Source: a virus. From it: a stretch of 64,000 bases of DNA. Every line of letters starts with the position of its first letter. Within the stretch, counting starts at the first letter, position 1. A model generated the notes under the pieces. That model was not told the DNA's origin. It saw only the letters and a program-made list of their open reading frames with translations, and did no database searches. Location of the stretch: the IMG/VR virus record IMGVR_UViG_3300032245_000484, positions 1 through 64,000 of that record; one strand, given 5' to 3'. This document shows positions 60,936-64,000 of this stretch, one piece after another. Made by a program: the position numbers and the translations under genes.

Positions 60936-61394
60936 ATGGCACTTACAGTACAGGACTTCACGATAGAGCAGGGTGCTTCGTTCATCCTTGAGTTTGAACT
61001 CAAGAAGGATGACGATACTCCTCTTGGTCTGATGACCCCATCAGCCGGTGGTGCGAATACCTATGATCTGGGAATCTATTCCTTCCGCATGAAGTTGCGG
61101 AAAACCAAGTACGGCTGCCTTACCTGCATCGGTGCAGTCGCATATTCTCTTTCTGAAACCGACATCATACAGGTCGGGGATGACGATACAGAGGGTCTTA
61201 CCGCAGATGGCTTCTATGTCATTGCAGGAACTCCTGGCAAAATCAGATTGACAATCAATCCCACTTCCACTGCTGCGATAAAGTATGGAAAGTACTTCTA
61301 TGACATAGAGGCAGTTTCGGGGACAACTGGAAGTTTTGAAGTGACCAAGGTTCTCTCTGGTCGCATGGTAGTGAACGCAGAAGCAACCACCTGA
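60936..61394 (+). CDS. Beta-sandwich-like phage protein, paralogue A (152 aa)
   Basis: 'FTIEQGASFILEFELKKDDD' at the start and 'IRLTINPTSTAAIKYGKYFY' near the end give the layout of a small Ig-like virion protein: an EQG strand, a Tyr-Asp strand and a final 'SGRMVVNAEATT'. It is clearly related to the next gene. Possibly a decoration or fiber-associated protein. GGAGGA lies 9 nt before the ATG. Confidence 0.65.
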   Translation: MALTVQDFTIEQGASFILEFELKKDDDTPLGLMTPSAGGANTYDLGIYSFRMKLRKTKYGCLTCIGAVAYSLSETDIIQVGDDDTEGLTADGFYVIAGTPGKIRLTINPTSTAAIKYGKYFYDIEAVSGTTGSFEVTKVLSGRMVVNAEATT

Positions 61395-61403
61395 GAGGAA
61401 AAC

Positions 61404-61853
61404 ATGGCAGCACTGAGCATAGACCTAAATGCCGAGCAGGGATCCACCTTCGTACTTGAGTTTCAGGTATTCGATGACCTCTTGACTCCGATACAGATGC
61501 TTGAGCAAAGCATCAATGCATCTGGAACCACGGAGTATTCCCTCGACGCCTACCGCATGAGGATGAAGATCCGCAAGTCCAAGTACACGAATTCGATCAT
61601 CTATTCCGCTGGCATCACCACCAACTTCGTGGTTCAGCCAGGAACAACCGAAGGATTTGTGCGAGATGGATTTGCCTTCGTCGGTGGAGCAACCGGATTT
61701 GCAAGGATGATAATCACATCAGATACTGCGGCTTCTTTCAAGGGAGGTCGGTACTTCTACGATGTGGAACTTGTCGAGTTGGTCGGCTCGGATGAGATAG
61801 TCAGCAAGTTGCTGGATGGAAAGTTCGAAGTAGCAGCAGAGGCAACCAAATGA
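61404..61853 (+). CDS. Beta-sandwich-like phage protein, paralogue B (149 aa)
   Basis: Paralogue of the preceding gene: 'LNAEQGSTFVLEFQVFDDLL', 'YRMRMKIRKSKY' and the matching end 'LLDGKFEVAAEATK' align with 'YSFRMKLRKTKY' and 'LSGRMVVNAEATT'. It is separated by 9 bp and coupled to the next gene (ATGA). The pair presumably arose by duplication and diverged beyond easy nucleotide alignment. Confidence 0.68.
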   Translation: MAALSIDLNAEQGSTFVLEFQVFDDLLTPIQMLEQSINASGTTEYSLDAYRMRMKIRKSKYTNSIIYSAGITTNFVVQPGTTEGFVRDGFAFVGGATGFARMIITSDTAASFKGGRYFYDVELVELVGSDEIVSKLLDGKFEVAAEATK

Positions 61854-64000
61854 AGATAACGAACATACGGGTAAAGAACAACTACAAGGTCAAGTTGACG
61901 AACTCCAAGTTGGCTGGAGTCAATGCTGGTACTAGCGTTGTCGCTGAACAGGGAACAAGGACTCCCGTCATCCCTACTCCACCTGCACCGCCCAAGACCT
62001 TCCAAGAAAAATATGACATTGTGATGAAGTACCTCATCGAAAGGTACGAGCCAGGTTGGTCTGCTGCCGATCCTGTGGTGGGCAAGGCAGCAACGATGTC
62101 ATTGCTTGGAGTATCGGCAGGAATCAATCCACTGATCCTTGGTGGAACTGCTCAATCCGCATTTCAATATGCTGCATATCCGGGTAGTTCATATGCGGAC
62201 GGTGGGTGGTTTGATCCATTGACCCATCCGAAGGATTTTGCCGCAGCAGTCAAGTCTGCATATAAAGTCTTTGAACGGGCAAGAAGCCCTCAGAAGGCAA
62301 AGCATCGGTTTGTGGACTACCAACTCTATGGTATTGGAGATGCCACCTCTAGTCCTGGACCTGGTGGAAACATGTTCTTCAACTTCAATGATTTCATGTG
62401 GTATCCGGATACCAACACAAATCCACAGAAATCTATGGGTCTTACCCTAAACTACAACAATTGCATAGAGAGAGTTTTCATGCAGTGTCCATATGGACAC
62501 TTTGGGACTCCGATGTCGGGTATTGGTGGGCTACACAAGAGAAGTTTTCCTTGGATCTCAGACAGGTATACGCATGGATATTGGAGATTTGATTCTGGGT
62601 TGCTTCTGCGTGAATCCACCACGATGAGGGACTTGCTGAATGATGTTGGAATCACCCGTGATCCGTTCAATGGAGTAGTTGTCGATGGTGTCACAGATGC
62701 ATTCCTAAATGAGAGTTATCGCAACTACTTCTATCCCGCAGGACATTATACTGCTACGATGGGCGATAGATCATCCGGAGGATTTACTGGTGGTGTGGTA
62801 TCTGTTGGTTCTCCGTGGATACGATATCCACAAGGATTGACATGGTCGGATGGCTGGTGGGGTGGCAATGTACCAGGTTTGTGCTTTAACAAACTTACCC
62901 TTCAACTATTCGATGGGACTACCTTCCCAACCAACCCACAGGAAATAACCGACCGCCCCGTACCCTATAACACCATCGGCATATCGTATGGTTTTGGAGA
63001 GATGGTATATCAATCCCTGAATGACCTATCATCGGCATGGGGAAATTCGATGGAGTTCATCGGTTATCTTGGTGGTCTTCCATACGGAACAGAGTTTGAA
63101 AGCATGGTTCCCTGGGCACTCTTTAGGGATCCAACCGTTGCAGGAAATACGGCGTATTTCAACTGGAGGCTTGATGCATCGGTTTCTCATTGGAAGGAGA
63201 AGTTCCGTTCACCAATCGATGGATTTGCCCATGTATTCATGGATGCATCTTCACTGATCGAACGGACATTCCATCGATATCAGCCAAATGGTTTCACTGC
63301 ATGGAAAAACATTGCAAGCAATGGAGTGAGTTTCGTTGAGAACATACCCGTAACTTGGGCTAGAAAACAGTTCAACAATACCTATGGATCAAGTGGTGGC
63401 AATGGAGTGGTGCTAGGCATCGAACGATTTGCACACTATATGTTCATGGATGACGGAGATATACTTGATCCCAACTCCAACAATCAGCGAAAATCGCCAA
63501 CAGACACATTGCCTAGACATTGGTGTCTCGACAGCGATATTGCATCATCATTGCAAACCAGTCTCTATGATCTTGTCATCGGACAAAGGCGGCGAGGACT
63601 GACCTACACCAACCAAGTCTGGGGAATGGGTGTTTGTGGCAGCAGTTATCTCGGGGAACTTTATGTTGGATGTAGACCCGATGCATCACCTGTTTCATAT
63701 CTCCCGCTTGATGCATATCCTTTCTTCTACAATACATTCATACAGTTGAATGGAGATACATCGGGACTTCCTCCGTTGGAATGGAAGCGTATTTCAAATA
63801 CGGTGTATAACCCTTCACCATACACACCCAGCAGCCTTGGAGTTCCTTGGGATCGTGATCGTAGATTCCGGCTCTTCTATCTCTATCCGACGATTCTTGC
63901 GCTGAATGGAACCGTGTTTGATGGTTTCTATAATGGAGATTCTCGATTTGCTCCTCAATCTACTGGTTGGTTCGATATTTCAAAGGGCAGGCTTTTGCAA
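61850..64000 (+). CDS. Large unidentified protein, truncated by the window end (at least 717 aa)
   Basis: Open from ATG 61850 through the last base with no stop, so it continues beyond the window. The N-terminus 'TNIRVKNNYKVKLTNSKLAG' is followed by a Pro-rich linker, then a helical 'YDIVMKYLIERYEPGWS'. The body is rich in Trp/Tyr/Gly, with possible alternating strands such as 'NSMEFIGYLGGLPYG', 'DGFAHVFMDASS' and 'GVVLGIERFAHYMFMDDGD', reminiscent of a barrel-type enzyme. A virion enzyme or adhesin is possible; the family was not recognised. Confidence 0.65.
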   Translation, partial: MKITNIRVKNNYKVKLTNSKLAGVNAGTSVVAEQGTRTPVIPTPPAPPKTFQEKYDIVMKYLIERYEPGWSAADPVVGKAATMSLLGVSAGINPLILGGTAQSAFQYAAYPGSSYADGGWFDPLTHPKDFAAAVKSAYKVFERARSPQKAKHRFVDYQLYGIGDATSSPGPGGNMFFNFNDFMWYPDTNTNPQKSMGLTLNYNNCIERVFMQCPYGHFGTPMSGIGGLHKRSFPWISDRYTHGYWRFDSGLLLRESTTMRDLLNDVGITRDPFNGVVVDGVTDAFLNESYRNYFYPAGHYTATMGDRSSGGFTGGVVSVGSPWIRYPQGLTWSDGWWGGNVPGLCFNKLTLQLFDGTTFPTNPQEITDRPVPYNTIGISYGFGEMVYQSLNDLSSAWGNSMEFIGYLGGLPYGTEFESMVPWALFRDPTVAGNTAYFNWRLDASVSHWKEKFRSPIDGFAHVFMDASSLIERTFHRYQPNGFTAWKNIASNGVSFVENIPVTWARKQFNNTYGSSGGNGVVLGIERFAHYMFMDDGDILDPNSNNQRKSPTDTLPRHWCLDSDIASSLQTSLYDLVIGQRRRGLTYTNQVWGMGVCGSSYLGELYVGCRPDASPVSYLPLDAYPFFYNTFIQLNGDTSGLPPLEWKRISNTVYNPSPYTPSSLGVPWDRDRRFRLFYLYPTILALNGTVFDGFYNGDSRFAPQSTGWFDISKGRLLQ

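Noticed and set aside
1-64000. CRISPR array, insertion sequence or integration site
   Set aside because: No regularly spaced repeats, no transposase or integrase motif and no IS ends were seen; repeats found are protein-coding modules or single hairpins.

Overview
This window is part of the genome of a T4-like myovirus (contractile-tailed, tailed dsDNA phage). The evidence is the T4 order of morphogenesis genes on the + strand (gp13-14-15, then 16-17-18-19-20, a 67/68-like core gene, 21-22-23-3, uvsY, uvsW, 55, 47) together with the T4 baseplate set (4, 26, 54, 48, 53, 27, 5, PAAR, 25, 6, 7, 8). The DUF4815-type giant structural protein, enlarged gp8, dCMP deaminase and HPEGG-type DUF protein resemble marine T4-like phages. 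No photosynthesis gene is seen, so a cyanobacterial host cannot be claimed. The host is not identifiable from this window.

Layout. 1-2,740 (minus strand): six tRNA genes (Glu, Thr, Tyr, Asn, Gly, Ile) interleaved with small membrane, secreted or unknown proteins, probably read from a TTGACT-16-TATATT promoter near 2,725. A divergent promoter at 2,809 reads a 55-codon membrane-protein gene and a deaminase-fold gene. 3,482-8,132 (minus strand): tail-core and head-completion genes (gp4, an unknown, gp54-like, gp26-like, a small chaperone-like ORF and a tape-measure-like protein). 8,135-26,950 (+): baseplate cap, wedge and hub genes. 26,947-36,681: a run of large fiber or adhesin genes. 36,684-54,366: neck, terminase, sheath, tube, portal, prohead core, protease, scaffold and major capsid, closed by a strong intrinsic terminator. 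54,443-60,918: tail completion, recombination/replication (UvsY, UvsW, gp47), dCMP deaminase and late sigma factor gp55. 60,936-64,000: two paralogous small structural-type proteins and a large gene running off the window.

How it works together. gp55 is expected to direct host RNA polymerase to TATAAATA-like late promoters. A perfect copy lies at 8,045, and near-copies (xATAAATA, or ATACATA variants) precede gp18, gp19, the core protein, gp22, the gp3-like gene and uvsW. Early or middle genes instead carry sigma70-like promoters with 16-bp spacers.

Most notable: (1) a T-TTT-TTT slippery run three codons before the gp26-like stop, in exactly the phase to fuse it to the following 61-aa ORF, a tail-chaperone-like frameshift; (2) two tandem tail sheath genes, the second half again as long as the first; (3) an 806-aa protein of unknown family inserted between gp15 and gp16, with features suggestive of a TIM-barrel glycosidase; (4) 2-4 codon micro-ORFs overlapping the start codons of three genes; (5) a candidate leaderless uvsY mRNA; (6) a lysine-rich tail on gp55.
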